Shown here piece after piece: positions 43,082 through 52,201 of a stretch of DNA of 64,000 bases. This DNA is from Brevibacterium marinum. Lineage in GTDB: Bacteria > Actinomycetota > Actinomycetes > Actinomycetales > Brevibacteriaceae. The position numbers were made by a program, and so were the translations under genes. Location of the stretch: NCBI RefSeq assembly GCF_011927955.1, contig NZ_JAATJN010000001.1:3472001-3536000 (forward strand). The letters are read 5' to 3'. The notes under the pieces are model-generated. The model did no database searches and had not been told where the DNA came from. It saw only the letters and a list, made by a program, of their open reading frames with translations. Positions within the stretch are counted from its first letter, which is position 1. Each line of letters starts with the position of its first letter.

Positions 43082-43588
43082 ATGAGACCCCACACCATGA
43101 AACCCCGCACAGCAGCTGATCACCGACCACTCGGTCTCCCACTATGGGGAGTGATCGGTCTGGCCCTGTTGGCCGTCCCCCGTGTCGTCCTCCACGACCT
43201 CGGCATCATCTCCGAAGGCACAATCGTCAATGCGCTCTTCGTCTTCGGTCCGATTCTGATCTGGATCGTCGTTGTGCTCTGGGCACGAGTGCCGAATGCG
43301 TTCATCACCCTATTGGTGGTCGGCATCGTCTACGGAATCTTTCTGGCTGCGGGCCATCAGATCTTTTGGACGGCACAGTTCGATGATCAGCCGCCCCGCC
43401 TCGGCGGTCGGCTCTCGGATCTGGACCCCGGAGTCTCGAGCACCGTCATCCGTGTCTTCGCGGTCTTCTCAAGCATCATCACGGGAGCCGTCGTCGGTGC
43501 GGTGTCAGGCCTGGTGACGTGGCTCCTCAGCCTGGGTCTCCGCCGGCGAGGCCGTCGGCTGGGTTCGGAGGCTTCGTCACAGGAATGA
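43082..43588 (+). CDS. Hypothetical four-helix membrane protein
   Basis: A 168-residue protein with helices at about residues 20-38, 48-68, 72-90 and 125-150, and a basic Arg-rich tail. No family is recognised with confidence. An internal Met at residue 6 could also start it. It is divergent from the AbgT gene and followed by a strong terminator. Confidence 0.65.
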   Translation: MRPHTMKPRTAADHRPLGLPLWGVIGLALLAVPRVVLHDLGIISEGTIVNALFVFGPILIWIVVVLWARVPNAFITLLVVGIVYGIFLAAGHQIFWTAQFDDQPPRLGGRLSDLDPGVSSTVIRVFAVFSSIITGAVVGAVSGLVTWLLSLGLRRRGRRLGSEASSQE

Positions 43589-43603
43589 ACCGGTCCTGTA
43601 AAG

Positions 43604-43642
43604 GGCAATGCCGGCCGCACAATGTGTGCGACCGGCATTGCC
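43604..43642. terminator. Strong bidirectional terminator
   Basis: GGCAATGCCGG-C-CGCACA pairs with TGTGCG-A-CCGGCATTGCC around a three-base loop: 17 paired bases with one internal mismatch. It separates the end of the small membrane protein from the convergent inositol-phosphate synthase gene. Confidence 0.8.
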
Positions 43643-43691
43643 AGTAGTGATCTCAGTTGAGCTCAACGCGGGGCTGAGATGAAAGCGAACC

Positions 43692-44777
43692 TCAGCGCTC
43701 GAGGTTTCCCTGGATGAAGGCTTCGACGGCCTCATGGGCGGCGTCGTCGCCCCTCTGCTCCGGGGGCGATTTCATGAAATAGGACGACGCGGAGATCAGC
43801 GCACCGCCGACCCCGCGGTCGAGTCCGATCTTCGCCGCACGGACGGCGTCGATGATGACTCCGGCCGAGTTCGGTGAGTCCCAGACCTCGAGCTTGTATT
43901 CCAGCGACACGGGGGCGTCGCCGAAGTTGCGGCCCTCGAGGCGGACGAAGGCCCATTTGCGGTCGTCGAGCCATTCGACGTAGTCGCTGGGCCCGATGTG
44001 GACATTGCGGTCGGAGAGCTCGGCCGAGGTGTTCGACGTCACGGCCTGGGTCTTCGAGATCTTCTTCGACTCGAGGCGCTTGCGCTCGAGCATGTTCTTG
44101 AAGTCCATGTTGCCGCCGACGTTGAGCTGGTACGTGCGGTCGAGGACGACTCCGCGGTCTTCGAAGAGTTTGGCCATGACGCGGTGGGTGATGGTCGCAC
44201 CGATCTGGCTCTTGATGTCGTCGCCGACGATCGGGACACCGGCGGCACGGAACTTCTCGTCCCATTCCTTGGTGCCGGCGATGAACACGGGCAGAGCGTT
44301 GACGAAGGCGACCTTCGCATCGATGGCGGCCTGCGCGTAGAACTCCACAGCCTCCTGCGAGCCCACGGGCAGGTAGCAGACGAGGACATCGGCCTTCGCG
44401 TCGCGCAGCGCCTGGGCGACGTCGACCGGTTGGATGTCGGATTCGACGATGGTCTCGCGATAGTATTCGCCCAGTCCGTCCAGGGTCGGCCCGCGCTGGA
44501 CCTCGACACCTGTCGGTTCGACGTCGGTGAGCTTGAGCGTATTGTTCTCGCTGGCCGTCATCGCCTCGGCGATATCGGCACCGACCTTCTTGCCGTCCAC
44601 GTCGAAGGCGGCGACGAATTCGATATCACCGACGTGATAGTCCCCGAATTCAACGTGCATGAGTCCCGGAACTTTGCTTCCTGGGGCCGCATCCCGGTAA
44701 TACTCAACACCTTGGATCAGGGAAGAGGCGCAGTTGCCCAGTCCGGCAATCGCAACTCGAATCGATTTCGTTCCCAC
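43692..44777 (-). CDS. ino1: Inositol-3-phosphate synthase
   Basis: Converts glucose-6-phosphate to myo-inositol-3-phosphate with internal NAD redox cycling, feeding mycothiol and phosphatidylinositol synthesis. The 361-residue protein is of the short actinobacterial/archaeal type. It has an NAD-binding [15 protein letters not shown], then [20 protein letters not shown], the catalytic-region [15 protein letters not shown], and [14 protein letters not shown]. The GTG at 44777 follows AAAGGAGA and is chosen over the frame start at 44858. Confidence 0.94.
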   Translation of the reverse strand: MGTKSIRVAIAGLGNCASSLIQGVEYYRDAAPGSKVPGLMHVEFGDYHVGDIEFVAAFDVDGKKVGADIAEAMTASENNTLKLTDVEPTGVEVQRGPTLDGLGEYYRETIVESDIQPVDVAQALRDAKADVLVCYLPVGSQEAVEFYAQAAIDAKVAFVNALPVFIAGTKEWDEKFRAAGVPIVGDDIKSQIGATITHRVMAKLFEDRGVVLDRTYQLNVGGNMDFKNMLERKRLESKKISKTQAVTSNTSAELSDRNVHIGPSDYVEWLDDRKWAFVRLEGRNFGDAPVSLEYKLEVWDSPNSAGVIIDAVRAAKIGLDRGVGGALISASSYFMKSPPEQRGDDAAHEAVEAFIQGNLER

Positions 44778-44896
44778 GTCTGTGATCTCTCCTTTGTCAT
44801 TTCGGGTGACCCCGAGCGTCGGGTCTCCCCGACCGGGGCCACCTTGAAATGACCCCAACAGTTCATCTTAATCTCCTCGTCAAAACGGCGAGGCAT

Positions 44897-44931
44897 GTGA
44901 TCGGTCACGCGTGGCACCCGATGCCGATCAC
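44897..44931. terminator. Inverted repeat after prfC
   Basis: GTGATCGG and CCGATCAC (8-bp perfect arms, 19-base spacer) lie 12 bases after the prfC stop on the minus strand and upstream of ino1. It may end prfC transcription or serve as a regulator site for ino1. Confidence 0.35.
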
Positions 44932-44942
44932 TCCGTTGTACC

Positions 44943-46535
44943 TCAACTGACGACGAGCGGTTCCAGGACCATATCCGGGTGATTCTTCTGGACACCCTGG
45001 AGGCGCCACCTGTCCGAGAACAGGGCGAGGAGCTCACCGTCGGAGCGATGGAGGACTTCGACCGAACGTTCTCGCGCCAGAGTCGGAATGCACTCGGGCG
45101 TGGTGCGTCTGGCCAGAGAGAAGTTGAGACGCTCCAGCGAACAGGGGGCATGGAATTCGTTGTTCATCCTGTCTTCGGCGACCTCGAACTGCATCGGACC
45201 GACCGCTCCGAGCACAGGAGCCTGGTCACCGCGCAGATCGGAGCGCAGCACCTGGATGACGCCTTCGTGGTCGAGCTGTTCGATGCCTCGGCGGAACTGC
45301 TTGTACTTTGAAGAATCCTTGGCCCGGATGACCATGAAGTGCTCGGGGGAGAACGTCGGGATTCCGGGGAACTCGACCTTCTTGTCCAGGTACAGTGAGT
45401 CGCCGACACGCAGTGCACTGGCATTGACCAGGCCCACGACGTCTCCGGGGAAGGCTTCGTCGACGACATCTCGGTCACGGCCGAATACCTGCTGAGCGTA
45501 CTTCGTGGCGAAGGGTCTGCCCGTCGCAGCATGGGTGAGCACGACCCCGCGTTCGAACACGCCCGAACACACGCGGATGTAGGCCAACCGGTCGCGGTGG
45601 TTGGAGTCCATTCCGGCCTGAACCTTGAACACGAAGCCGGAGAACGGGGCGGCCACATCGCGGGGCTCACCGTTCTTGTCCTCGCGGGCCTCGGCGGCCG
45701 GAGCGAGGTCGACGAGCATGTCGAGGAGTTTGTGAATCCCGAAATTCAGCACCGCCGAGGCGAACATCACGGGAGTCGACTTCCCGGCGAGGAAGGTCTC
45801 CTGGTCGTGGTTCTGGTCCTCCATGTCCAGCAGCTCGGATTCGTCGACAGCGGTGGTCCAGGCGTCGCCTTCGAGCTCAGTGGCCTGGCCCGCCGGGTAG
45901 GTCACTTCCCCGGCGATGGTGGCGCCGGAATTCGCGCGGTCGTACTTCGTGTAGTCACCGGTCAACCGGTCGAGGACTCCCCTGAAGTCGCCGGACTGGC
46001 CGACGGGCCAGGTCAGCGGGGTGGGCAGGAGACCGGTGCGTTCCTGAACCTCGTCCATGAGCTCGAGGGCGTCGAGACCGGCGCGATCCCATTTGTTGAT
46101 CACGGTGATGATCGGAATGTTGCGGTGGGCGCAGACTTCGAACAGCTTCATCGTCTGTGCTTCGAGGCCCTTGGCCGCGTCGATGAGCATGACGGCGCAG
46201 TCGACGGCCGAGAGCACACGGTAGGTGTCCTCGGAGAAGTCCGCGTGGCCCGGGGTGTCGACGAGGTTGAAGACCGCGTCCCGGTACTCGAACTGCAGCG
46301 CCGCCGAGGAGATCGAGATTCCGCGGTCCTGCTCCATCTTCATCCAGTCGGAGACGGTGGCGCGGCGGCCGGCTTTCCCGTGAGTGGCTCCGGCCTTGCC
46401 GATGGCTCGGGCATGCAGGGCGAGCGCCTCGGTGGTCGTCGATTTGCCGGCATCGGGGTGCGAAATGACGGCGAACGTCCGGCGGCGAGCCGCCTCGGTT
46501 CGCATGTCCTTGTCAGAATAATGGCCAGAAGTCAC
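44943..46535 (-). CDS. prfC: Peptide chain release factor 3
   Basis: A translational GTPase that recycles RF1/RF2 from the ribosome. The 530-residue protein has the RF3-type P-loop SHPDAGKST near residue 25, WMKMEQDRGISI, DTPGHADFSEDTYR (G3), NKWDR (G4) and SAVLNFG (G5). The usual RF3 C-terminal domain includes GAVGPMQFEV. The GTG start at 46535 has AGGA upstream. Length matches known RF3 proteins. Confidence 0.95.
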   Translation of the reverse strand: MTSGHYSDKDMRTEAARRRTFAVISHPDAGKSTTTEALALHARAIGKAGATHGKAGRRATVSDWMKMEQDRGISISSAALQFEYRDAVFNLVDTPGHADFSEDTYRVLSAVDCAVMLIDAAKGLEAQTMKLFEVCAHRNIPIITVINKWDRAGLDALELMDEVQERTGLLPTPLTWPVGQSGDFRGVLDRLTGDYTKYDRANSGATIAGEVTYPAGQATELEGDAWTTAVDESELLDMEDQNHDQETFLAGKSTPVMFASAVLNFGIHKLLDMLVDLAPAAEAREDKNGEPRDVAAPFSGFVFKVQAGMDSNHRDRLAYIRVCSGVFERGVVLTHAATGRPFATKYAQQVFGRDRDVVDEAFPGDVVGLVNASALRVGDSLYLDKKVEFPGIPTFSPEHFMVIRAKDSSKYKQFRRGIEQLDHEGVIQVLRSDLRGDQAPVLGAVGPMQFEVAEDRMNNEFHAPCSLERLNFSLARRTTPECIPTLARERSVEVLHRSDGELLALFSDRWRLQGVQKNHPDMVLEPLVVS

Positions 46536-46662
46536 CGAAATATCCTATCGCCCTTCTGTGCGTGACCGGGTGTCCGATCGGTCACAGTTGCCCTCGGGGC
46601 GCCTGCAGAGCGACGGGAGGCGTCCAGCGTCCTGTCGGATTCCGCATTTATGCTGGGTGGCG

Positions 46663-47037
46663 ATGACTGAGGAATTTGTTGAATACGCCGGTCGCTCGGA
46701 ACCGAAGGAACGCTGGCTCCAAGCTCTGCCGCTGATTCTCGCGGCGGTGCTCGGCATCCCGTTCCTGGTGCTCGCGATCAAGTTCTCGCTCTCGATCGGG
46801 CAGACCACCAGTTACCTCTTCGACCTCGGCACCACCGCGTGGGAGGCCACCGGTCTGGTGATGCTGAGCCTCTCGGGTGCGTTCTGCCTCATCTTCTATC
46901 TCGTCTTCCTGTTCATCGGCACCCGCAGGCGCACGTGGAAGTGGCGCATCTGGTGGGCCGTCGCTGCGTTCGCCGCCGCCGCAGCCCTGCCCACCTGGTG
47001 GCTGTTCGCGGGCTACTTCAGCTCCGGCCCCGCGTAG
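46663..47037 (+). CDS. Hypothetical three-helix membrane protein
   Basis: A 124-residue protein with helices at about residues 22-42, 60-85 and 95-116. A TRRRTWKWRIWW basic-aromatic belt separates the last two. The ATG at 46663 is chosen over the long frame start at 46558, which overlaps the divergent prfC control region. No family is recognised. Confidence 0.65.
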   Translation: MTEEFVEYAGRSEPKERWLQALPLILAAVLGIPFLVLAIKFSLSIGQTTSYLFDLGTTAWEATGLVMLSLSGAFCLIFYLVFLFIGTRRRTWKWRIWWAVAAFAAAAALPTWWLFAGYFSSGPA

Positions 47038-47047
47038 GTTCGGCACA

Positions 47048-50000
47048 TCACAACTGAGCGAGGGCCTTGGCGATCCGCTTCTCGGACACGGGGTGGGCCG
47101 TTCCCAATGAGTTCGCGTAGAGGCTGACGCGCAGCTCCTCGAGCATGATGATCACGTCCCGCCAGTCGCTGGGCACCGAGACGAGGACCTGCGACCAGTC
47201 GGCCTTCGCCGATTCGGGGAAACGGCCGCCGACCTTCTTCATCACCGCGTCGCTGCTGCCGGTGACGCGGTCCATGAGCTGTTTGTCGCGAGTCGGCGAT
47301 TTCTGCATTCCGTCGATGCGGGCGACTTCGGCTTGCACCCACCGCGGCAGGTCCCGGACCATCTGCGCATTCATCGCCGCCACAGACTGCCCGGTCACCC
47401 GCGATCCGCGCCAGGCCTGCACATCGGCGAGGTTGGACAAGATCGCCAGGGATGAGGCTTTCGACACGAGTCTGTCGAGTTCCGTCGCCGATCGCAGCGC
47501 CTTCATCAGGTGAGGCAGCAGACCCGTGCACACCTCCGTCAGCGACGCGTGCATGGCTGTCTCGAGTCGTGCGAATTCCTCGGCCCGAGCCGCCCAGCCG
47601 CTCTCTGCCGGTCCCAGTTCGGTTTCGACGATATCGCGGACACCGGCTCTGATGAGTGCGTGGAGCAACTCGTCCGAGGTCGTCTGGTGACCGGCGAGCA
47701 CGAGTTTCTCGTCGCTCGTCAGACCGTCGCGCAGGTATTTCAGTGCCTCGTTCGTGCGCAGGCTCAGCAGCGTGATGAGGCCCTCGCGGGTGGCCAGTCG
47801 CGCCTGGGCGGCGGTGTCGAAGGCGATGAGGTCGACGCTCGAGCCGCGGTCGGCCAGGCCCGGCACGACGCCGGCTTCGGCCTCGTCCGGGTCGTTCAGT
47901 GTCCCGAACGACCAGGAGGTCAGTCCGGTCCTCGGGGTGAACGACACCTGTTCGGCCCGGGCCCTGCGCACCTGCGGTTTGGCCGTCGCAGTCAGCTTGC
48001 CCAGGTCCTCGCCGATGCCAACGGTGGTGGTGCCGTCGATGACGCGGAAGCGGATCTGCAGATGCGGTGGGATCCGCTCGCGATCGAAGTCCTCGGCAGT
48101 CACGGTGATGGGGACGAGATCGTTGAGGCCTCCCCCGCCGGCACGTTCGCTCAGATGCGCGGCGAGCACCTCGGGCAGGGAGCCGCGGTAGGGGGTGAGC
48201 ACAGGCAGGATGTCGCGGGCGACGTCCGGTGCGGGCACGAAGTAGCGGCGTTTGCTCTTCGGCAGCGACCGAATGTAAGCCCCGACGAGTTCCTCGCGCA
48301 GGCCGGGGACCTGCCAGGAGAATTCATCGGAATCCACCAGGGGCACGGCGGCTGCGGGCAGCTCCACGGTCACCCCGTCCTCGGTGCTGCCGGGGTCGAA
48401 GGAGTACCGCAGCTTGGCCATGGTGCCGTCGGCCAGCTCCCATTCCATCGGGAAGTCATCGGCCACCGAGGCGGTCAGTTCCTCGCTGTCGTCGCTGAGC
48501 AGCACCGATGTGCTCAGGTCCAGGATGTGCGAGTCGCGTCGTTTCTGCTTCTTCCACCAAGCGCGGAAGTCCGCCGCCGAGGTGGTGGTGGCCGGAATCC
48601 GCTCATCGTAGAACTCGAAGAGTGCATCGTCCTGGTCGAGAACCCTGCGGTTGCGTGTGCGAGAGGCCAGCTCCTCCGCTTCCTCCATGATCGCCGCGTT
48701 GTGGTCGAGGAAGGCGAAGCGTTCGTTCCAGTCGCCGTCGATGAGACCCTTGCGGATGAACATGTCACGGGCCGCCTCCTGGTCGAAGGTGCCATAACCC
48801 ACGCGACGGTCGGTGACGAGTGTGACTCCGTAGAGCGAGATCTTCTCGTAGACCATCGATCCACCGGCCTTCTTCGACCAGTGGGGGTCGGAATGCTGCC
48901 GGGTCACCAGGTCACCGGCGGCTTCCACGACCCACTCGGGTTCGATCGCCGAGACCGTGCGCGCCCACAGTCTCGAGGTTTCGACGAGTTCGGCGGTCAT
49001 GACGAAATCGGGCTTCTTCTTGAACAGGCCGGAGCCGGGGAAGATCGAGAAGCGGGTGCCGCGAGCTCCTTGGTAGTCCCTGTTCTTCTCCGAACGGGCG
49101 CCGATCATCGACAGCAGACCGGTCAGCAGTGCCCGGTGGATGGCCGCGGCATGCGGGTCGAGTCTCGCGCTGGCGGCACTCTGCCCGGAGCCATTCTCGG
49201 TCTCGTGTCCGCCGTTCTTCTTCGCACTGCGCTTGTGCGCGCTGAGCTCGGCGAACCCGATCTTGCCGGTGGCGCTCTTCGGCCCCGCCTTCGCAGCGGC
49301 GGCGTTCGACGCGGACGCTTTCGATCCGTTCGCGTTCGACGCGGACCCGTGCCCCGCCTCGGCGGAACCCTTCGACGTCGAGGACGACGTCCCGCCCGAC
49401 GACGCACTGTCCGACGATGCCCCGCCCGACGATGCCCCGCCCGACGACACATCACCGTCGGTCGGACGCCACACGGACTTGTCGATGCGGATTCCGGCGG
49501 ATCCGAGCAGGGACCGCAGCTGTCCGACGAGGTCCTGCCATTCACGGATGCGCACGAAGTTGAGGAACTCGGCCTTGCATTGGCGGCGGAACTTCGAACT
49601 CGTCAGCGCCGACTGCTGCTCGTCGAGATAGTTCCACAGGTTGAGGTAGGACAGGAAATCGCTGCCCGGGTGGGTGAAGCGGGCGTGCTTCTCATCGGCG
49701 GCGGCGCGCACTTCGGTGGGCCGCTCACGTGGGTCCTGGATGGACAGTGCGGCCACGATGACGGTGACCTCTCCCCCGCATCCGGCTTGCGAGCCGGCGA
49801 TGACCATGCGTGCCAGCCGCGGGTCGATCGGAAGCAGGGACAGCTGCCGACCGATCGGAGTGAGGGTGATCGCACCGGCCTTGTCGCTGGTCAGGGCGCC
49901 CAACTCGGAGAGCATGGTGCGTCCGTCGCGGACCGCTTTGGCCTCGGGTGGAGTCAGGAACGGGAACTCGAGGATCTCCTTGTCGCTCGCCGCGAACCCG

Positions 50001-51334
50001 AGGTCGGTCATCTGCAGGATGACGCTGGCGAGGTTGGTGCGCAGGATCTCCGGATCGGTGAACTCCTGCCGCGAGTCGAAGTCGTCTTGCGAATACAAGC
50101 GGATGCAGATGCCGTCGCTGGTGCGTCCGGACCGGCCCTTGCGCTGATTCGCGCTCGCTTGGGAGATGCGTTCGATCGGCAGTCGTTGGACGCGGGTGCG
50201 GTTCGAATACCGCGAGATGCGGGCGGTGCCGACGTCGATGACGTATTTGATGCCGGGCACGGTCAGCGAGGTCTCGGCGACGTTCGTCGCCAGCACGATG
50301 CGCGGCCGAGTATGAGGCTTGAACACCTTCTGCTGTTCGCCGGCGGAGAGGCGGGCGAAGAGCGGGACGACTTCCCAGCTGCTCAGTCGGGGCCGTCGGC
50401 GCAGGTGAGCCTCGAGGGCATCGGCGGTGTCGCGGATCTCGCGCTCGCCGGAGAGGAAGACGAGGATGTCGCCGGGGTCCTCACCGCTGAGTTCGTCGAA
50501 GGCAGCGATGATGCCCTCGGTCTGCTCCTCGGCGCCGGTCTCGTAGTTCCCGGACTCCCCCGGCCCGTCGACATCGTCATCGCCTGCCTCATCGCCGAGC
50601 GGTCGGTAGCGCACCTCGACCGGATAGGTTCTGCCCGCGACCTCGATGATCGGGGCATCGTCGAAATGTGCGGCGAAGGACTGAGGATCGATCGTCGCCG
50701 AGGTGATGATGACCTTGAGCTCGGGGCGCTTGCCCATCACTTCTCTGAGGTAGCCCAGCAGGAAGTCGATGTTGAGGCTGCGTTCGTGGGCCTCGTCGAT
50801 GATGATGACTTCGTAGTCGCGCAGCAGTTTGTCGCGGGAGAGTTCGGAGAGCAGGATGCCGTCGGTCATGACCTTGACGCGGGTCGAGTCCGCAACCTGC
50901 GCGGTGAACCGCACCTGGTAGCCGATGGTCGAGCCGAGGTCCTCTCCGAGTTCGTCGGCGATGCGCTCGGCCACGGTCCTGGCAGCGATTCGCCGAGGCT
51001 GGGTGTGTCCGATCAGTCCGTTGACTCCCAGCCCCAGTTCGAGGCAGATCTTGGGCAGCTGGGTGGTCTTTCCCGATCCGGTCTCACCGGCGACGATGAC
51101 GACCTGGTTGTCGCGGATGACCTCGGCGATCTCGTCCTTCGCCGCGGAGACCGGCAGGTTCGTCGGGTAGGTGACGTCGACGGGCCGGTCCTTCCGCGCA
51201 GCGGCCAACCGCGCACGACGCTCACGATGCGAAGCACCCGTGTTCTTGCGTCGTGGGTTCTTCCGCCGAGGCGAGTGCTTTCGGGGTCGCGCGTTCGTGC
51301 CCGGGGCCGACGATGCTGAGTTCTCATGTGCCAT
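47048..51334 (-). CDS. hrpA: ATP-dependent RNA helicase HrpA
   Basis: A 1428-residue DEAH-box helicase. The basic N terminus is followed by Walker A GETGSGKTTQLP, DEAH box IIIDEAHERS, SATIDPQSFA, then the second RecA domain with TNVAETSLTVPGIKYVIDVG and QRKGRSGRTSDG. HA2/OB domains and the long HrpA-specific C-terminal region follow. An unusual Ser/Gly/Ala-rich linker occupies roughly residues 625-700 between the helicase core and the C-terminal domain. E. coli HrpA is about 1300 residues, so the excess is largely this linker and the tail. HrpA proteins have been linked to mRNA processing and rescue of collided ribosomes. Confidence 0.94.
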   Translation of the reverse strand: MAHENSASSAPGTNARPRKHSPRRKNPRRKNTGASHRERRARLAAARKDRPVDVTYPTNLPVSAAKDEIAEVIRDNQVVIVAGETGSGKTTQLPKICLELGLGVNGLIGHTQPRRIAARTVAERIADELGEDLGSTIGYQVRFTAQVADSTRVKVMTDGILLSELSRDKLLRDYEVIIIDEAHERSLNIDFLLGYLREVMGKRPELKVIITSATIDPQSFAAHFDDAPIIEVAGRTYPVEVRYRPLGDEAGDDDVDGPGESGNYETGAEEQTEGIIAAFDELSGEDPGDILVFLSGEREIRDTADALEAHLRRRPRLSSWEVVPLFARLSAGEQQKVFKPHTRPRIVLATNVAETSLTVPGIKYVIDVGTARISRYSNRTRVQRLPIERISQASANQRKGRSGRTSDGICIRLYSQDDFDSRQEFTDPEILRTNLASVILQMTDLGFAASDKEILEFPFLTPPEAKAVRDGRTMLSELGALTSDKAGAITLTPIGRQLSLLPIDPRLARMVIAGSQAGCGGEVTVIVAALSIQDPRERPTEVRAAADEKHARFTHPGSDFLSYLNLWNYLDEQQSALTSSKFRRQCKAEFLNFVRIREWQDLVGQLRSLLGSAGIRIDKSVWRPTDGDVSSGGASSGGASSDSASSGGTSSSTSKGSAEAGHGSASNANGSKASASNAAAAKAGPKSATGKIGFAELSAHKRSAKKNGGHETENGSGQSAASARLDPHAAAIHRALLTGLLSMIGARSEKNRDYQGARGTRFSIFPGSGLFKKKPDFVMTAELVETSRLWARTVSAIEPEWVVEAAGDLVTRQHSDPHWSKKAGGSMVYEKISLYGVTLVTDRRVGYGTFDQEAARDMFIRKGLIDGDWNERFAFLDHNAAIMEEAEELASRTRNRRVLDQDDALFEFYDERIPATTTSAADFRAWWKKQKRRDSHILDLSTSVLLSDDSEELTASVADDFPMEWELADGTMAKLRYSFDPGSTEDGVTVELPAAAVPLVDSDEFSWQVPGLREELVGAYIRSLPKSKRRYFVPAPDVARDILPVLTPYRGSLPEVLAAHLSERAGGGGLNDLVPITVTAEDFDRERIPPHLQIRFRVIDGTTTVGIGEDLGKLTATAKPQVRRARAEQVSFTPRTGLTSWSFGTLNDPDEAEAGVVPGLADRGSSVDLIAFDTAAQARLATREGLITLLSLRTNEALKYLRDGLTSDEKLVLAGHQTTSDELLHALIRAGVRDIVETELGPAESGWAARAEEFARLETAMHASLTEVCTGLLPHLMKALRSATELDRLVSKASSLAILSNLADVQAWRGSRVTGQSVAAMNAQMVRDLPRWVQAEVARIDGMQKSPTRDKQLMDRVTGSSDAVMKKVGGRFPESAKADWSQVLVSVPSDWRDVIIMLEELRVSLYANSLGTAHPVSEKRIAKALAQL

Positions 51335-51382
51335 TGCAGTCCCAGCTTAACGTCTGCCCCGCCGGGGCGGACGTCGCCCAGT

Positions 51383-51466
51383 GTGTGGTCGTCCCCCGGT
51401 GTCCCCCGACGTGCGGGCGTCCACTGGTGCCCGCCGACGTGCGGGCGTCCCCCGGTGTGCGGGGAC
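51383..51466. repeat. 28-bp tandem repeat, three copies
   Basis: Three consecutive units begin at 51383, 51411 and 51439. The core GTGCGGGCGTCC is shared with the 25.5- and 33.6-kb intergenic repeats. They lie just upstream of hrpA and downstream of the DinB gene. Confidence 0.65.
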
Positions 51467-51495
51467 TCGCTCTGCGGGGGTGTGCGGGTGTGTGC

Positions 51496-52083
51496 TCAGG
51501 TGTTGTTCGCCAGTGAGCGCAGTTTGGCGAGGTACGACTCCCAGTCCTGGTCCTCTGGGATGTTGGGATTGCGGGTGTTGAGACCGACCTGACCGTCGAT
51601 GCCCTCGCGAACGATGTCGGCCTGTCCGACATGTCGCGAAAGGTCCACAATGACATGCACCATGATCTGCTGCAGCGACACCGCAGCCTTCTCAGCCCGC
51701 CAATGGGGGACCGTGCCCTGCGCGTCGAGTGCGTGAGTGTCGATCGTCTCGTCAGCGAAGATCCACACACGTCGGTAGAAGTCGAGGACGGACTCCGCCG
51801 TCTCCTCCTCAGTGGCGTACCAGTCGGCTTGCGGGTCGGTCTCGAACTGCTCATCTGAGATGACCTCATCGGGGTGCGGCCAGGGCCTGCCGAAAGTGTC
51901 GCCGAAGTACCCGATCTCCACGGTCGCCATGTGCTTGACGATGCCTGCGAGGTTGAGGCCCGTAGGCGTCTGCGGCATCCGCAGGTCTCGTTCGCTCAGC
52001 CCCGAGAGTTTCCATACCAGATCGTTTCGGCATGCCTGCAGATGGTTCTTGAGGATCGTCTTCATCGCATCGTTGCGGCCCAT
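51496..52083 (-). CDS. DinB/DUF664-family protein
   Basis: A 195-residue four-helix-bundle protein of the DinB/YfiT superfamily, whose members often bind a metal through three His and work as thiol (mycothiol or bacillithiol) transferases. Visible are LVWKLSGLSERDL, TGLNLAGIVKHMATVEIGYF with the first conserved His, and LQQIMVHVIVDLSRHVGQADIVRE with the others. The Met at 52083 is taken; 52101 and 52065 are alternatives and none has a clear ribosome site. Confidence 0.85.
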   Translation of the reverse strand: MGRNDAMKTILKNHLQACRNDLVWKLSGLSERDLRMPQTPTGLNLAGIVKHMATVEIGYFGDTFGRPWPHPDEVISDEQFETDPQADWYATEEETAESVLDFYRRVWIFADETIDTHALDAQGTVPHWRAEKAAVSLQQIMVHVIVDLSRHVGQADIVREGIDGQVGLNTRNPNIPEDQDWESYLAKLRSLANNT

Positions 52084-52124
52084 GTGCCCAGTCTGCCGCA
52101 TCCGTGGGAAGAAGGATACAGCTG

Positions 52125-52201
52125 TCCGCTCCTCCGCCTCGGTTTTCCCCTCATCCGACCGGTATTCCGCTCCTCCGCCTCGGATTTCCGCTCATCCGCC
52201 C
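52125..52201. repeat. 41-bp direct repeat at the Nramp-like stop codon
   Basis: TCCGCTCCTCCGCCTCGG starts at 52125 and again at 52166. Each copy runs about 36 bases with three mismatches. The second copy covers the last codons and stop of the transporter gene, the first lies just beyond. Confidence 0.55.

Noticed and set aside
47510..51319. A 1269-codon open frame on the plus strand opposite hrpA
   Set aside because: It mirrors hrpA codon by codon, lacks recognisable domains and reflects high GC at third positions. hrpA motifs on the minus strand are unambiguous.
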